In this document: positions 41,857 to 50,828 of the stretch, one piece after another
How the letters are laid out: each line of letters begins with the position of its first letter
How positions within the stretch are numbered: the first letter of the stretch is position 1
Assembly: GCF_000378205.1 (NCBI RefSeq)
Contig: NZ_KB899418.1
Location: 101,111-165,110, forward strand
Length of the DNA: 64,000 nucleotides
Source: Sediminispirochaeta bajacaliforniensis DSM 16054
GTDB taxonomy: Bacteria; Spirochaetota; Spirochaetia; DSM-16054; Sediminispirochaetaceae
Direction: 5' to 3'
Notes under the pieces: generated by a model
Databases searched by the model: none
The model's input: the letters and a program-made list of their open reading frames with translations, nothing else
Told to the model about the DNA's origin: nothing
Translations under genes and position numbers: made by a program

Positions 41857-42978
41857 ATGGTCGACATCATTCAGGCAACTAATAACAAGATGTTAAAGGA
41901 GTTCATCAGATTTCCTTTTACCCTATATTACAACCATCCCTGCTGGGTCCCCCCTCTCTTTTTCGATGAATGGAACACCCTTCACTGGAAGAGAAATGCA
42001 GCCTACAGCTATTGCGAAAGCAGGTTTTTTCTCGCTAAGAGGGAGGGAAAAACCGTCGGAAGAATTGCCGCCATCAGAAACGACCGCTTCATTGAAAAGT
42101 GGAAACACCGCTACATCCGCTTCGGTTGGGTCGATTTTATCGATGATCCGGAGGTATCGCAGGCACTCTTTGCAGCAGTCGAATCATGGGCCGAAGAGCA
42201 AGGGATGGAGGGAATTCACGGCCCTCTCGGCTTTACCGATCTTGACCCCGAGGGGCTTCTCACTCAGGGCTTTGAGGAAGAGGGAACGCTGCCCATGATC
42301 TACAACTACGACTACTATCCCAGACATATCGAAGCCCTTGGGTATCATAAAGATGTAGATTGGCTGCAGTTTGAAATCCCCGTTCCGAAGGAGATCGGTC
42401 CTAAATTTACACGCCTTAAAAAAGTGGTGCTTGAACGAAATGAACTGCGCCTGGTTCAAGCAAAAAGACGAAGAGACCTTTTACCTCATGCCAGAGGAAT
42501 TTTCGAGGTCATAAACAGATCGTACGCACAACTTTACGGTGTAGTCGAATTAAATGATGAACAGATTGATGCGTATGTAAGACAGTATTTCGGCTTTGTA
42601 AACCCGGACTTCGTCAAAATTATTCTGAATGAAAAGGATGAGGTCATAGCCTTTGCCATTGCCATGCCCCGACTATCATCGATGCTGATCAAACACAGAG
42701 GCAGGCTCTTTCCCCTCGGTGCCCTTGCGCTTCTGCATACCCTTCGTAAACCGACGGAACTTGTATTTTATCTTCTGGGGATCAGACCCGATTACCAGGT
42801 TAAGGGGCTTACCTCGATTCTCATGACCGAACTCTACAGGGAGTGCATTGATTACGGAATTACAAGAGTACAAACCTGCGGAGAGCTGGAAAACAATTCG
42901 AATATTGTCACTTTGATGAACAATTTTGAACACCGACAGCATATACGCCGCCGGTGCTATATCAAAACATGGAAATAG
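41857..42978 (+). CDS. GNAT-fold protein, YghO/bacterial ceramide synthase (bCerS) type
   Basis: 373 residues. The layout (FIRFPFTLYYNHPCWVPPL at the start, FFLAKREGKTVGRIAAIRN, HGPLGFTDLDPEGLLTQGF, and the end EYRLEN-like QTCGELENNSNIVTLMNNF) matches the YghO/BcerS-like family of long GNAT acyltransferases, which includes the ceramide synthase of Caulobacter. It would acylate a sphingoid base. SPT- and KDSR-like genes are 8 to 9 kb away. Amide-forming activity toward other amines is also possible. AAGGAG precedes ATG. Confidence 0.75.
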   Translation: MVDIIQATNNKMLKEFIRFPFTLYYNHPCWVPPLFFDEWNTLHWKRNAAYSYCESRFFLAKREGKTVGRIAAIRNDRFIEKWKHRYIRFGWVDFIDDPEVSQALFAAVESWAEEQGMEGIHGPLGFTDLDPEGLLTQGFEEEGTLPMIYNYDYYPRHIEALGYHKDVDWLQFEIPVPKEIGPKFTRLKKVVLERNELRLVQAKRRRDLLPHARGIFEVINRSYAQLYGVVELNDEQIDAYVRQYFGFVNPDFVKIILNEKDEVIAFAIAMPRLSSMLIKHRGRLFPLGALALLHTLRKPTELVFYLLGIRPDYQVKGLTSILMTELYRECIDYGITRVQTCGELENNSNIVTLMNNFEHRQHIRRRCYIKTWK

Positions 42979-42993
42979 GCCTGGCAGGTGCGA

Positions 42994-43947
42994 TTATTTA
43001 TCTTCACGCATATAGCTAACGCCAAGAGCCGCAGGGGATCCGACCTTCCTGTTGTGCGTCTCCCACCAGGTCATTACAACGAGAACGATAACCGTCGCAA
43101 GATAGGGAGCCATGTTGAGGTAGGCAGCAGGGATGGTGGTACCCGAGGCCTGTAGACGAAACTGGACGGCATTGATGCCTCCGAAAATAATCGCTCCAAG
43201 TATTGCCCTGCCCGGATTCCACATGGAAAAAATAACCAAAGCAATGACAATCCATCCCCTTCCACCGGTGATATTCTCGGTCCAGCCAGGAGTATAGCTA
43301 AGTGAAAGATGAGCGCCACCAAGGCCTACCAGCATGCCTCCGAGTACGGTATAGACGTAACGTATTTTTGAGACATTCACACCCATGGCATCGGCAGTCT
43401 GAGGATTTTCTCCTACAGCCCTGAGATTTAATCCGTAGCGAGTCTTGTAAAGAAAAAACCAGGCAACGGGAATCAGGAGAAAGACAACATAGGTGAGCAG
43501 GTCCTGGTCGAATACGGCCCCAATAATCGGAAGCCGGGAAAGACCGGGAATGGCAACAGAATGGAAACGAGGAGCAACGAGCCCCGCAAGATAATAACCG
43601 TTGCTCTCAGGACCGAGTCGCTGTCCCAAAAAGCTTGCAAAGCCGCTGCCGAAGATGGTAATGGAGAGGCCGCTGACGACTTGATTTGCACGCATCGTTA
43701 TGGAAAGAAAGGCATGCAGGGCGGCAAGGAGCGCTCCCACACCCATAGCTGCGAACACAGCAAGAAACAGGTTCCCGGTATGATAAGAAACAGAGAAGGC
43801 CGTAACTGCCCCCATCAGCATCATCCCCTCAATTCCAAGGTTGAGGATCCCCGACCGTTCGGTATAGATTTCGCCGATGGTTGCATAAACCAAACTGGTT
43901 CCGGCTCTAAGGGTTATGGCAAGAATTGAAGTTATAAGAAGGATCAT
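42994..43947 (-). CDS. ABC transporter permease (nucleoside/BMP type), second
   Basis: 317 residues with eight or more hydrophobic segments. Family blocks: TIGEIYTERSGILNLGIEGMM (periplasmic-side helix pair) and RAVGENPQTADAMGVNVSKI (EAA-like coupling loop). It forms the membrane channel with the permease encoded next to it; stop and start share base 43947. The operon with a BMP lipoprotein suggests purine or nucleoside import as in PnrABCDE. Confidence 0.92.
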   Translation of the reverse strand: MILLITSILAITLRAGTSLVYATIGEIYTERSGILNLGIEGMMLMGAVTAFSVSYHTGNLFLAVFAAMGVGALLAALHAFLSITMRANQVVSGLSITIFGSGFASFLGQRLGPESNGYYLAGLVAPRFHSVAIPGLSRLPIIGAVFDQDLLTYVVFLLIPVAWFFLYKTRYGLNLRAVGENPQTADAMGVNVSKIRYVYTVLGGMLVGLGGAHLSLSYTPGWTENITGGRGWIVIALVIFSMWNPGRAILGAIIFGGINAVQFRLQASGTTIPAAYLNMAPYLATVIVLVVMTWWETHNRKVGSPAALGVSYMREDK

Positions 43948-45020
43948 TATACCCCCTCCTTTTCCGGCTTTATCACTTTCAAGCGATATTCGGTAAAGAG
44001 ACTACCCGCCAGCATGGGGAAGAGGATCATCCCCTGGAGGACCAGGCCCATGGCAGAGGGAAGCCCCATAGTCATCTGGACTTGATCACCCCCAACCAAA
44101 AGTGCGGCCATGAGGAGTCCCACAAATAATGAGGCAATCGGGTTGAGTTGGCTCAGCCAGGCCACAATGATGGCGGTATAGCCATAACCGATTGATAGCC
44201 CCTGCTGGAGGCGGTGACTGATCGCCGTCACTTCGCAGGCACCCGCAAGCCCGGAAAGAGCCCCGGAAAGCAGGAGTGCCAGGAGGATATTTTTTCCGAT
44301 ACCGACACCAAGGCAGCGGGCAGCCTTTTGGTTCTTGCCGATCATCTTTAGTTCAAATCCCCAGCGAGTACGATTCATGACGACCCAAAGAAGGAGACCG
44401 ATGATAATGGCAAACCAGAGGCCGGCATGGGCCCGTCCGGAAAATCGCGGCAGCCAGGCGGCCTCGGGAAACATTCTCGTACCGGGGAAGCCAAAGCCCT
44501 TTGGATCCCGCCATGGTCCATAGTATAAACCCTCGGAAAAGAGGATCGCGACATAATTGAGCATCAAAGTGGTAAGGGTCTCATCCACCCCCAAACCGAC
44601 CTTAAGCCCTGCAGGAATTCCCGCCCACAAGGCACCGGCAAGGGCCCCTACAATAATTGCCACAGGCAACAGAAGAGGAGCAGGCAGCCAGGAAGACCAA
44701 AACAGGGCAACCCACGCCGCCGCCACACCTCCGAAGGTAAGCTGCCCCTCGGCCCCGATATTCCAAAACCGAAGTCGGAATGCTATGGAGACCCCCAAAC
44801 CGGTAAGCATAAGAGGAATCGCCTTGACCAAGGTTTCGGTGAAATTACTCCAAGAGCCAAAGGCACCGGCAAACATCCCTGCGTAGGTTTTCAGAGGATT
44901 GGTTCTGAAAATTAGAAGAAGAATCCCGGTAAGAAAAAGGCTGATGATAAACGACACCACCGGAACAAAAATAAGCGCCCGGCGGCTCATGAACTTTCTT
45001 TTTTCAAAAACCACTCTCAT
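43947..45020 (-). CDS. ABC transporter permease (nucleoside/BMP type), first
   Basis: 357 residues. Many membrane helices, with VSIAFRLRFWNIGAEGQLTFG (typical opening of this permease class), GVDETLTTLMLNYVAI, and coupling loop MIGKNQKAARCLGVGIGK. Partner of the neighbouring permease. Downstream of the ATPase by five bases. Confidence 0.92.
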   Translation of the reverse strand: MRVVFEKRKFMSRRALIFVPVVSFIISLFLTGILLLIFRTNPLKTYAGMFAGAFGSWSNFTETLVKAIPLMLTGLGVSIAFRLRFWNIGAEGQLTFGGVAAAWVALFWSSWLPAPLLLPVAIIVGALAGALWAGIPAGLKVGLGVDETLTTLMLNYVAILFSEGLYYGPWRDPKGFGFPGTRMFPEAAWLPRFSGRAHAGLWFAIIIGLLLWVVMNRTRWGFELKMIGKNQKAARCLGVGIGKNILLALLLSGALSGLAGACEVTAISHRLQQGLSIGYGYTAIIVAWLSQLNPIASLFVGLLMAALLVGGDQVQMTMGLPSAMGLVLQGMILFPMLAGSLFTEYRLKVIKPEKEGV

Positions 45021-45025
45021 GGCGG

Positions 45026-46615
45026 CTACTCCTGTTCACATGTTGCGGCGGCGAGCTTCGCAGCCTCTTCTTCAACCTTGGCAAGGGGAACCCCGGCCAT
45101 CATCAGGCCGAGCTTTTCAGTATCCGCCTCCTCGGAAGAAACAATTCCCATTATCTGGCCTTCAAACAATACGGCAATCTTGTCGGCAACGGAAAGGAGT
45201 TCTTCGAGGTCTTCCGAAACCATAAGAACCCCTTTCCCTTTATCCCGCTGGGCAACAATCTCGTTACGAACGGCCTCGGTCGCACCGACGTCAAGCCCAC
45301 GACTGGGATAAGCTGCGACCAGAAGACCTCCGCAAGCATCAATTTCTCGGGCCAAAATGGTCTTTTGAATATTGCCGCCGGAGAGGAATTTCACATGGGT
45401 CTGTGGCGCGGGAGTCGAAATCTTAAAAAGGTCTATCATTTTCCGTGCCATCAGCAATATCCTTTTCGGATTAAGAAAACCACCCTTCAAAAGAGGGGGC
45501 TTTCGGTATCCCTTCATGGCAAGGTTATTGGCGACACTCATATCGCCCACCACTCCCATGGCGATGCGGTCGGAGGGAATATGACTTACTCCCGCCTGAA
45601 TCATGGCAAAGGGACTACGTCCCGTCATGTCTCGTCCTTCGAGAAATACCTTTCCGCCGGTAGATGAATGAAGGCCGGTTATGACCTCCGTAAGTTCACG
45701 CTGACCGTTACCCGCGACACCTGCAATCCCCATGATCTCGCCGGTCCGGACTTCCAGATTAATGCCCTTTAAAGCAGGGAGCCCCTTTTCGCCGTCGGCA
45801 CGGATATCCCGAAGTTCAAGAACAACCTCTCCGGGGATAGAATGTTTTTTTTCAATTCGGAAAAGGACTTCCCGACCAACCATGAGCCTTGCAAGCTCCT
45901 GAGGATTGGTTTCGGAGGTACGCTTCACCGTAACCAGCCGCCCCTTTTGAAGCACCCGTACCCAATCGGAAAAGTCAATCACCTCTTCCATCTTGTGTGT
46001 GATAAAAATCGCAGAACGCCCTTCATTGGTCATCTGTTGCAAGACACAGTTTAATTCATCCGATTCCTGAGGAGTGAGCACGGCAGTCGGCTCATCAAGG
46101 ATAAGGATGGTTGCCCCCCGATAGATCTGTTTCAGGATCTCGACCCGCTGCTGCTCGCCAACCGAAAGCTGCCAAATATATGCAGCCGGATCAACTTTCA
46201 TGGAATAGTGTTCGGAAATTTCGTGAATCTTGCGATAGACACTCCGCATATCAGGAATCGCCGCGACACTCTTGAGGCCAAGAATAATGTTCTCGGCAAC
46301 GGTCATCGTATCTACCAGCATAAAATTCTGGTGTACCATCCCAATGCCCAAATCCATGGCATCCCTTGGACTTTCGATATCAACACGCTTGCCGCGAATA
46401 TAAATCTCACCTTCATCGGGGCGATAGAGTCCAGCGAGAACATTCATCAGTGAACTCTTTCCTGCCCCATTTTCGCCGAGAAGGGCAAGAACCTCTCCGC
46501 AGTAGAGTTCAAGATCAACATGGTCGTTTGCCACGACTCCGGGGAACCGCTTGGTTATTCCCTTCATCTCAAGGATAGGGATTTTCCCTACTTCGTCACT
46601 TCCCATCTCGTGCAA
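45026..46615 (-). CDS. ABC transporter ATP-binding protein (two nucleotide-binding domains)
   Basis: 529 residues. First domain complete: Walker A LLGENGAGKSSLMN, signature LSVGEQQRVEI, Walker B ILILDEPTAVLTP. Second domain has a degenerate Walker A (AGVAGNGQRELTE), signature LSGGNIQKTILARE and a modified Walker B region, usual for this sugar/nucleoside class (YufO/RbsA type). It drives import through the two permeases. Confidence 0.95.
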   Translation of the reverse strand: MHEMGSDEVGKIPILEMKGITKRFPGVVANDHVDLELYCGEVLALLGENGAGKSSLMNVLAGLYRPDEGEIYIRGKRVDIESPRDAMDLGIGMVHQNFMLVDTMTVAENIILGLKSVAAIPDMRSVYRKIHEISEHYSMKVDPAAYIWQLSVGEQQRVEILKQIYRGATILILDEPTAVLTPQESDELNCVLQQMTNEGRSAIFITHKMEEVIDFSDWVRVLQKGRLVTVKRTSETNPQELARLMVGREVLFRIEKKHSIPGEVVLELRDIRADGEKGLPALKGINLEVRTGEIMGIAGVAGNGQRELTEVITGLHSSTGGKVFLEGRDMTGRSPFAMIQAGVSHIPSDRIAMGVVGDMSVANNLAMKGYRKPPLLKGGFLNPKRILLMARKMIDLFKISTPAPQTHVKFLSGGNIQKTILAREIDACGGLLVAAYPSRGLDVGATEAVRNEIVAQRDKGKGVLMVSEDLEELLSVADKIAVLFEGQIMGIVSSEEADTEKLGLMMAGVPLAKVEEEAAKLAAATCEQE

Positions 46616-46636
46616 CCTTTGAATATGGTATGAGAA

Positions 46637-46656
46637 GACCCGGCAGAAGCCGGGTC
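46637..46656 (-). terminator. Hairpin between BMP and ATPase genes
   Basis: An eight-bp GC stem (gacccggc / gccgggtc, loop agaa) with a weak pyrimidine run on the minus strand. In binding-protein operons such a hairpin usually lets only part of transcription through and protects the 5' message. Confidence 0.65.
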
Positions 46657-46689
46657 CGATGATTCGAACAATTGATTGGCTATATGCCG

Positions 46690-47823
46690 TTAATTACCGC
46701 TCTTTCCAAGAACACCGTCCACAAACACACTCATGTTGAGCATATCGGGATCACTCATCTTCTCACCGGCAGGTACCATCATACTCCCATCCTGGGCCTT
46801 GACAGGTCCCCAGAAAACATCCCATTCTCCGGCCTCGATCTTAGCGGTCTCTTCATCGACCAGGGATGTAACATCGTCGGTGACCTTCGGGCTGAACTCG
46901 GAAAGCTCAACAACGCCGTCTTTCAAGCCACCCCAGAAGGAGTGAGACTTCCAGACCCCAGCCATGGCCTGCTCGATGGTTTCAGCATAATAGGGTCCCC
47001 AATTCCACATGGGACTTACAAGGACGGAATCACCAACGAATTTGCCCATATCGGAGTCGTAACCGATGGAAACCATTCCCCGTTCCTGGGCAGCCTTCTG
47101 CGGTTCGGTAGTATCCTGGTGCTGAGTAATCAAATCACAGCCATCGTCAAGCAATGCAACGGCGGCCTCCCGTTCTTTTACAGGGTCGTACCAGGTGTTG
47201 GTCCAAACGACCTTGACGGTGGCATTCGGATTAACCTTTCTCGCACCAATGGTAAAGGCATTGATTCCACGAATAACTTCGGGAATAGGGAAGGCGCCTA
47301 CGTAACCGATTTTGCCGCTCTTGGAACTCTTTCCGGCAACCAGTCCGGCAAGATAGCGAGCCTGATACATTCGGCCGAAATAGGTCGACATGTTCTCAGC
47401 AGTTTTATAACCGGAACAATGCTCAAAATAGACATCAGGAAACTCCTGGGCAACCTCGTACATGAAATCCATATAACCAAAGCTGGTGGCAAAAATCATG
47501 TCGTATCCCTTCTGAGCATACTGACGGATGATCCTTGCGGCATCAGGCCCTTCGGGCACATTTTCGATAAAGGTTGTTTCAACCTTATCCCCGAGCTGAG
47601 CCTCTACATATTTTCGCCCCCTTTCATGCTCATAGGTATAGCCGAGATCCCCCGGAACACCTATATAAACAAAAGCAGCTTTAAAGGGTTCTGCCTGTGC
47701 TTCCTGCGACTCCGCTGCGGGCACTTCGGCAACCGGTTCTTCCTTTTTCTGGCAGCCGGCAAAGAATACCGACATAAGCACCAGCCCCACAATCAGCGTG
47801 AGTAATACCTTTTTCATCTCCAC
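46690..47823 (-). CDS. BMP family substrate-binding lipoprotein (nucleoside type)
   Basis: 377 residues. Lipoprotein signal with lipobox FFAGC (Cys at about 24), then an acidic linker and a BMP/PnrA domain: KAAFVYIGVPGDLGYTYEHERG, IFATSFGYMDFMYEVAQEFP, ARYLAGLVAGKSSKSGKIGYVG. It binds the substrate outside the inner membrane and hands it to the ABC complex. The PnrA branch binds purine nucleosides. Strong AAAGGAGAGTGG ahead of ATG. Confidence 0.93.
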   Translation of the reverse strand: MEMKKVLLTLIVGLVLMSVFFAGCQKKEEPVAEVPAAESQEAQAEPFKAAFVYIGVPGDLGYTYEHERGRKYVEAQLGDKVETTFIENVPEGPDAARIIRQYAQKGYDMIFATSFGYMDFMYEVAQEFPDVYFEHCSGYKTAENMSTYFGRMYQARYLAGLVAGKSSKSGKIGYVGAFPIPEVIRGINAFTIGARKVNPNATVKVVWTNTWYDPVKEREAAVALLDDGCDLITQHQDTTEPQKAAQERGMVSIGYDSDMGKFVGDSVLVSPMWNWGPYYAETIEQAMAGVWKSHSFWGGLKDGVVELSEFSPKVTDDVTSLVDEETAKIEAGEWDVFWGPVKAQDGSMMVPAGEKMSDPDMLNMSVFVDGVLGKSGN

Positions 47824-47848
47824 TCTCCTTTTATTGGAAATTTACAAC

Positions 47849-47876
47849 ATTGTACAACAGAACAAGAAGGAGGCAA
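47849..47876 (-). promoter_or_regulatory. Promoter of the BMP/ABC operon
   Basis: Minus strand TTGCCT (47876-47871) and TACAAT (47854-47849), spacer 16. Start expected at about 47842, some 20 bases before the ATG. Confidence 0.65.
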
Positions 47877-47927
47877 ATAGTTTTCATAAAAATAGTGTTC
47901 GGAATCGTGGTGATATCGAAACAGCAA

Positions 47928-50402
47928 CTACAACTTAGCACCAAGATAACTGGCAAGACGCAACAGATCGGCGAACACACCTCCAGCCGTTACCTCAGGC
48001 CCTGCACCAGGCCCCTGAATAACAAGAGGCTGCTGCCGATATCGTTCGGTCGTAAAAGCCACGATGTTATCGCTTCCCGTGATACGAGCAAAAGGATGAT
48101 CCATCGGGTAGCCCTTCAATTCGACACGGCAGTTTCCCGACTCATCGATGGAACCGACATACTTGAGCATCTTGTTCTCAGCCTGGGCACCCTTAAGCAA
48201 CCCGTCCATCTCCTCGTCTATGTCGCTCAGCTGTTCCATAAATTCCGAAACCGGGACCTCCACGAGATGGGGAGGGACCAGGCTCTTCACCGGAACATCC
48301 CCGACCTCAACGGGGTAACCGACCTCTCGGGCAAGAATTACCGTTTTTCGAACAATATCCATCCCCGAAAGGTCGTCCCGGGGATCAGGCTCGGTATACC
48401 CCAGCTTTTTCGCTTCGGCAACCAACGAGCTAAATGGCGCGGAACCGTCGAATCGCCAGAAAAGGTAGGCCAACGTACCTGAAAAAACGCCTTCGATGCT
48501 TATTATCTTGTCTCCGGTACGGATAAGCTCGCGCAAGGTCCCAATGATAGGCAGACCGGCACCAACGGTCGTTTCATATAAGAAGTGGCGACGGCGCCGA
48601 TTGGCAATTTCCGTCATTTTCGTGTATTCATTCCATGGTGCCGTACCGGCCTTTTTATTGGGGGTGATGATATGGATTCCTCGATTCAACCACTCTGCAT
48701 ACCGTTTGGGAAGTTCATCACTGGAGGTACAGTCGATGATCACCGCATGAGGAAAATAGTCTGCAGCGACATGGTCGACGAAGCGATCGATATCAGCCTC
48801 TTCTGCATGCTCTTCAAGCGTCTTTTTCCAGCCGTCGATGTCGATTCCCTGCTCGGCAAGGGTCATTCTCCGGCTATCGGTAATCCCCCTGACCCGAAGA
48901 TCGAGGTTAAAGGCTTTACGAAGCGCCTTACTTTCACCTGCAATCTGATTGATGAGGGTTCCGCCAATCAGTCCAGGCCCGATAATCCCGATACTGAGAC
49001 TCTGGGGGGAAAGATAGAAGCCAGCATGTACCGCTCGAAGCGCCCTGGCCGAATCGGAACGACGTATCACCGCGCTGATGTTGCGCTCTGATGAGCCTTG
49101 TGCAATGGCTCGTACATTGACACCGGTCTTGCCAAGAGCACCGAAAAAATTCGCGGCAATTCCGGGAATACCGGACATCTGGTCCCCTACCGCAGCAAGG
49201 ATGGCACAATCCCCTTCTATATCGATAGAGTTGATTCGATACGTGGCGAGCTCGGAGGCAAAGGCTCCTGTCGCCGTCTCCTTCGCCTCTTCCCCCTGGG
49301 CGGAAGGAACGGCACAGCAAATCGAATGCTCGCTGGAGGCCTGGCTGATCAGAATAACGGAGATCCCTTTTCCGTTTAGGGCACGAAAAAGTCTGGCGGA
49401 AATTCCGGGAACACCGATCATCCCCGCCCCTTCAATATTCAAAAGTGCGATATCCGAGATAATCGAGAAACCTTTTACGGGATGGTCCGCACCATTTGTG
49501 TTTTTTCCCGATATTCTGGTTCCCGGGAAATCGGGATGGGCAAAAGGAGAAATGCTGATGGGAATATCCTTGATCATCGCGGGAGTCATGGCAGGAGGAT
49601 GAAGAATGTCCGCCCCGAAAAAAGCGAGTTCCGTTGCTTCTTGGTAGGTAAGTTCGGGAATCACCTCTGCTCCCGGAACCATATTGGGATCGGCACTCAT
49701 GACCCCGTCGACGGAGGTCCAAATCCGCACCGCTTCGGCCTCTACAAGATTGGCAAAAATCGTTGCGGTCATCTCCGCACCGTCGGAGTGAAAAGAGGCC
49801 CCGCCCCCGTTTTCAAGGGCTGCAAGGCCCCCGGGAACGACAAGGACATCAAAGGAATTGTCTTTTTCCAGAAAATTCTTCCACCGCAGCTCGGTCTCGC
49901 TCCAGCACACTTCCGGACCGGATTCGCTGTAGCGAATGACCAAAACCTCTTCCGCATTGCCGTAACGGACGGATAAGCCCTCGGCCTTGAGGCGTGCGGC
50001 AATCGCAGCCGTAATCCATATGGTTCCTAGTGAACTGATATAGTAGCGGGTTCTGTCAGAACAGTCCCTGACAAGCCATACGGCCCTGATGATGTCTTCA
50101 AGATCATGGAAATCACGCCGCAGGCGCTCATCGAACTGATCACGATAAAGGGAGGGAACCATTTCATCGATCATGGAAAAACGATTCTCCCGCAGCTCCT
50201 CCATCCGGCCCCACAATTGTTCGTTTCTGGCCATTGCCAGATGTATCAAAGATATGAGGATCCCGGTGACATCTTTCTCTGAGGCAACGGAGACAACGGA
50301 ACGCATGTCTGTGCCGTCGGAGAGAATCTCCTTTAAACGATTAATACCTTCGCGGCTTCCGCATGCCCTGCCGTCTACCCGATGTACAAGCCACCCGCTC
50401 AT
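47928..50402 (-). CDS. thrA: Bifunctional aspartate kinase/homoserine dehydrogenase with altered kinase motifs
   Basis: 824 residues, as for ThrA. The kinase half keeps TSVDGVMSADPNMVPGA and YQEATELAFFGADILHP, but the opening KFGGTS is replaced by VHRVDGRACGS and the GRGGSD-type loop by ASFHSDGAEM. ACT domains follow (GVPGISARLFRALNGKGISV, AAVGDQMSGIPGIAANFFGA). The dehydrogenase half looks intact: IGIIGPGLIGGTLINQI, IITPNKKAGT and YTEPDPRDDLSGMDIVRKT. Homoserine dehydrogenase activity is safe to assume; kinase activity is doubtful. Confidence 0.93.
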   Translation of the reverse strand: MSGWLVHRVDGRACGSREGINRLKEILSDGTDMRSVVSVASEKDVTGILISLIHLAMARNEQLWGRMEELRENRFSMIDEMVPSLYRDQFDERLRRDFHDLEDIIRAVWLVRDCSDRTRYYISSLGTIWITAAIAARLKAEGLSVRYGNAEEVLVIRYSESGPEVCWSETELRWKNFLEKDNSFDVLVVPGGLAALENGGGASFHSDGAEMTATIFANLVEAEAVRIWTSVDGVMSADPNMVPGAEVIPELTYQEATELAFFGADILHPPAMTPAMIKDIPISISPFAHPDFPGTRISGKNTNGADHPVKGFSIISDIALLNIEGAGMIGVPGISARLFRALNGKGISVILISQASSEHSICCAVPSAQGEEAKETATGAFASELATYRINSIDIEGDCAILAAVGDQMSGIPGIAANFFGALGKTGVNVRAIAQGSSERNISAVIRRSDSARALRAVHAGFYLSPQSLSIGIIGPGLIGGTLINQIAGESKALRKAFNLDLRVRGITDSRRMTLAEQGIDIDGWKKTLEEHAEEADIDRFVDHVAADYFPHAVIIDCTSSDELPKRYAEWLNRGIHIITPNKKAGTAPWNEYTKMTEIANRRRRHFLYETTVGAGLPIIGTLRELIRTGDKIISIEGVFSGTLAYLFWRFDGSAPFSSLVAEAKKLGYTEPDPRDDLSGMDIVRKTVILAREVGYPVEVGDVPVKSLVPPHLVEVPVSEFMEQLSDIDEEMDGLLKGAQAENKMLKYVGSIDESGNCRVELKGYPMDHPFARITGSDNIVAFTTERYRQQPLVIQGPGAGPEVTAGGVFADLLRLASYLGAKL

Positions 50403-50433
50403 ATCTTTCTCCTTGTCGTAATAAGATACTAGT

Positions 50434-50473
50434 AAAAAAAATACCCGAAGCTCCTTAAAGGCGCTCCGGGTAT
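50434..50473 (-). terminator. Terminator after rpmB
   Basis: Imperfect GC-rich stem (atacccgaagc with gcgctccgggtat) and eight T residues on the minus strand, between rpmB and thrA. No Thr/Ile-rich leader peptide precedes it, so it is read as the rpmB terminator and not as a thr attenuator. Confidence 0.8.
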
Positions 50474-50508
50474 CTGCACTTCGTCGGTTAAAACAGAAAA
50501 GCCCTGCT

Positions 50509-50736
50509 TTACGCCTTCACAACTTTGTTGCTTTTCAGGCAGCGAGTGCAGACTGTAATAGTCTTTTTCTGGTTTCCGACAAGAGCCTTCACCTTTACCA
50601 GGTTAGGCTTAAATACGCGTTTCGTTCTGACTCCGATATGCTGGCCGGCCCCCCCCTGTTTCTTGGGTTGACCCTTTCGCGGTACGCTATGGCCGGCTAC
50701 CGTTCCTTTTCCACAAATTTCACATCTCCGCGACAT
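50509..50736 (-). CDS. rpmB: 50S ribosomal protein L28
   Basis: 75 residues from ATG 50736, which gives the family start MSRRCEICGKG; the longer frame from 50763 adds nine residues not found in L28. GAGGT lies ahead of the chosen start. Two Cys pairs (CEICGKG and CTRCLKS) show the zinc-binding version. Single-gene unit with its own terminator. Confidence 0.96.
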   Translation of the reverse strand: MSRRCEICGKGTVAGHSVPRKGQPKKQGGAGQHIGVRTKRVFKPNLVKVKALVGNQKKTITVCTRCLKSNKVVKA

Positions 50737-50828
50737 CGTTTCGTACCTCGACTTATTATTCACCCTACAAAGGCACCGGCACTATAGCAGATTCGGCAAA
50801 ACATGTAAAGCCATGGAAAGGTGCTATT

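Noticed and set aside
50434..50473. Possible thr attenuator ahead of thrA
   Set aside because: No Thr/Ile-rich leader peptide precedes the hairpin, and it directly follows rpmB, so it is better read as the rpmB terminator.
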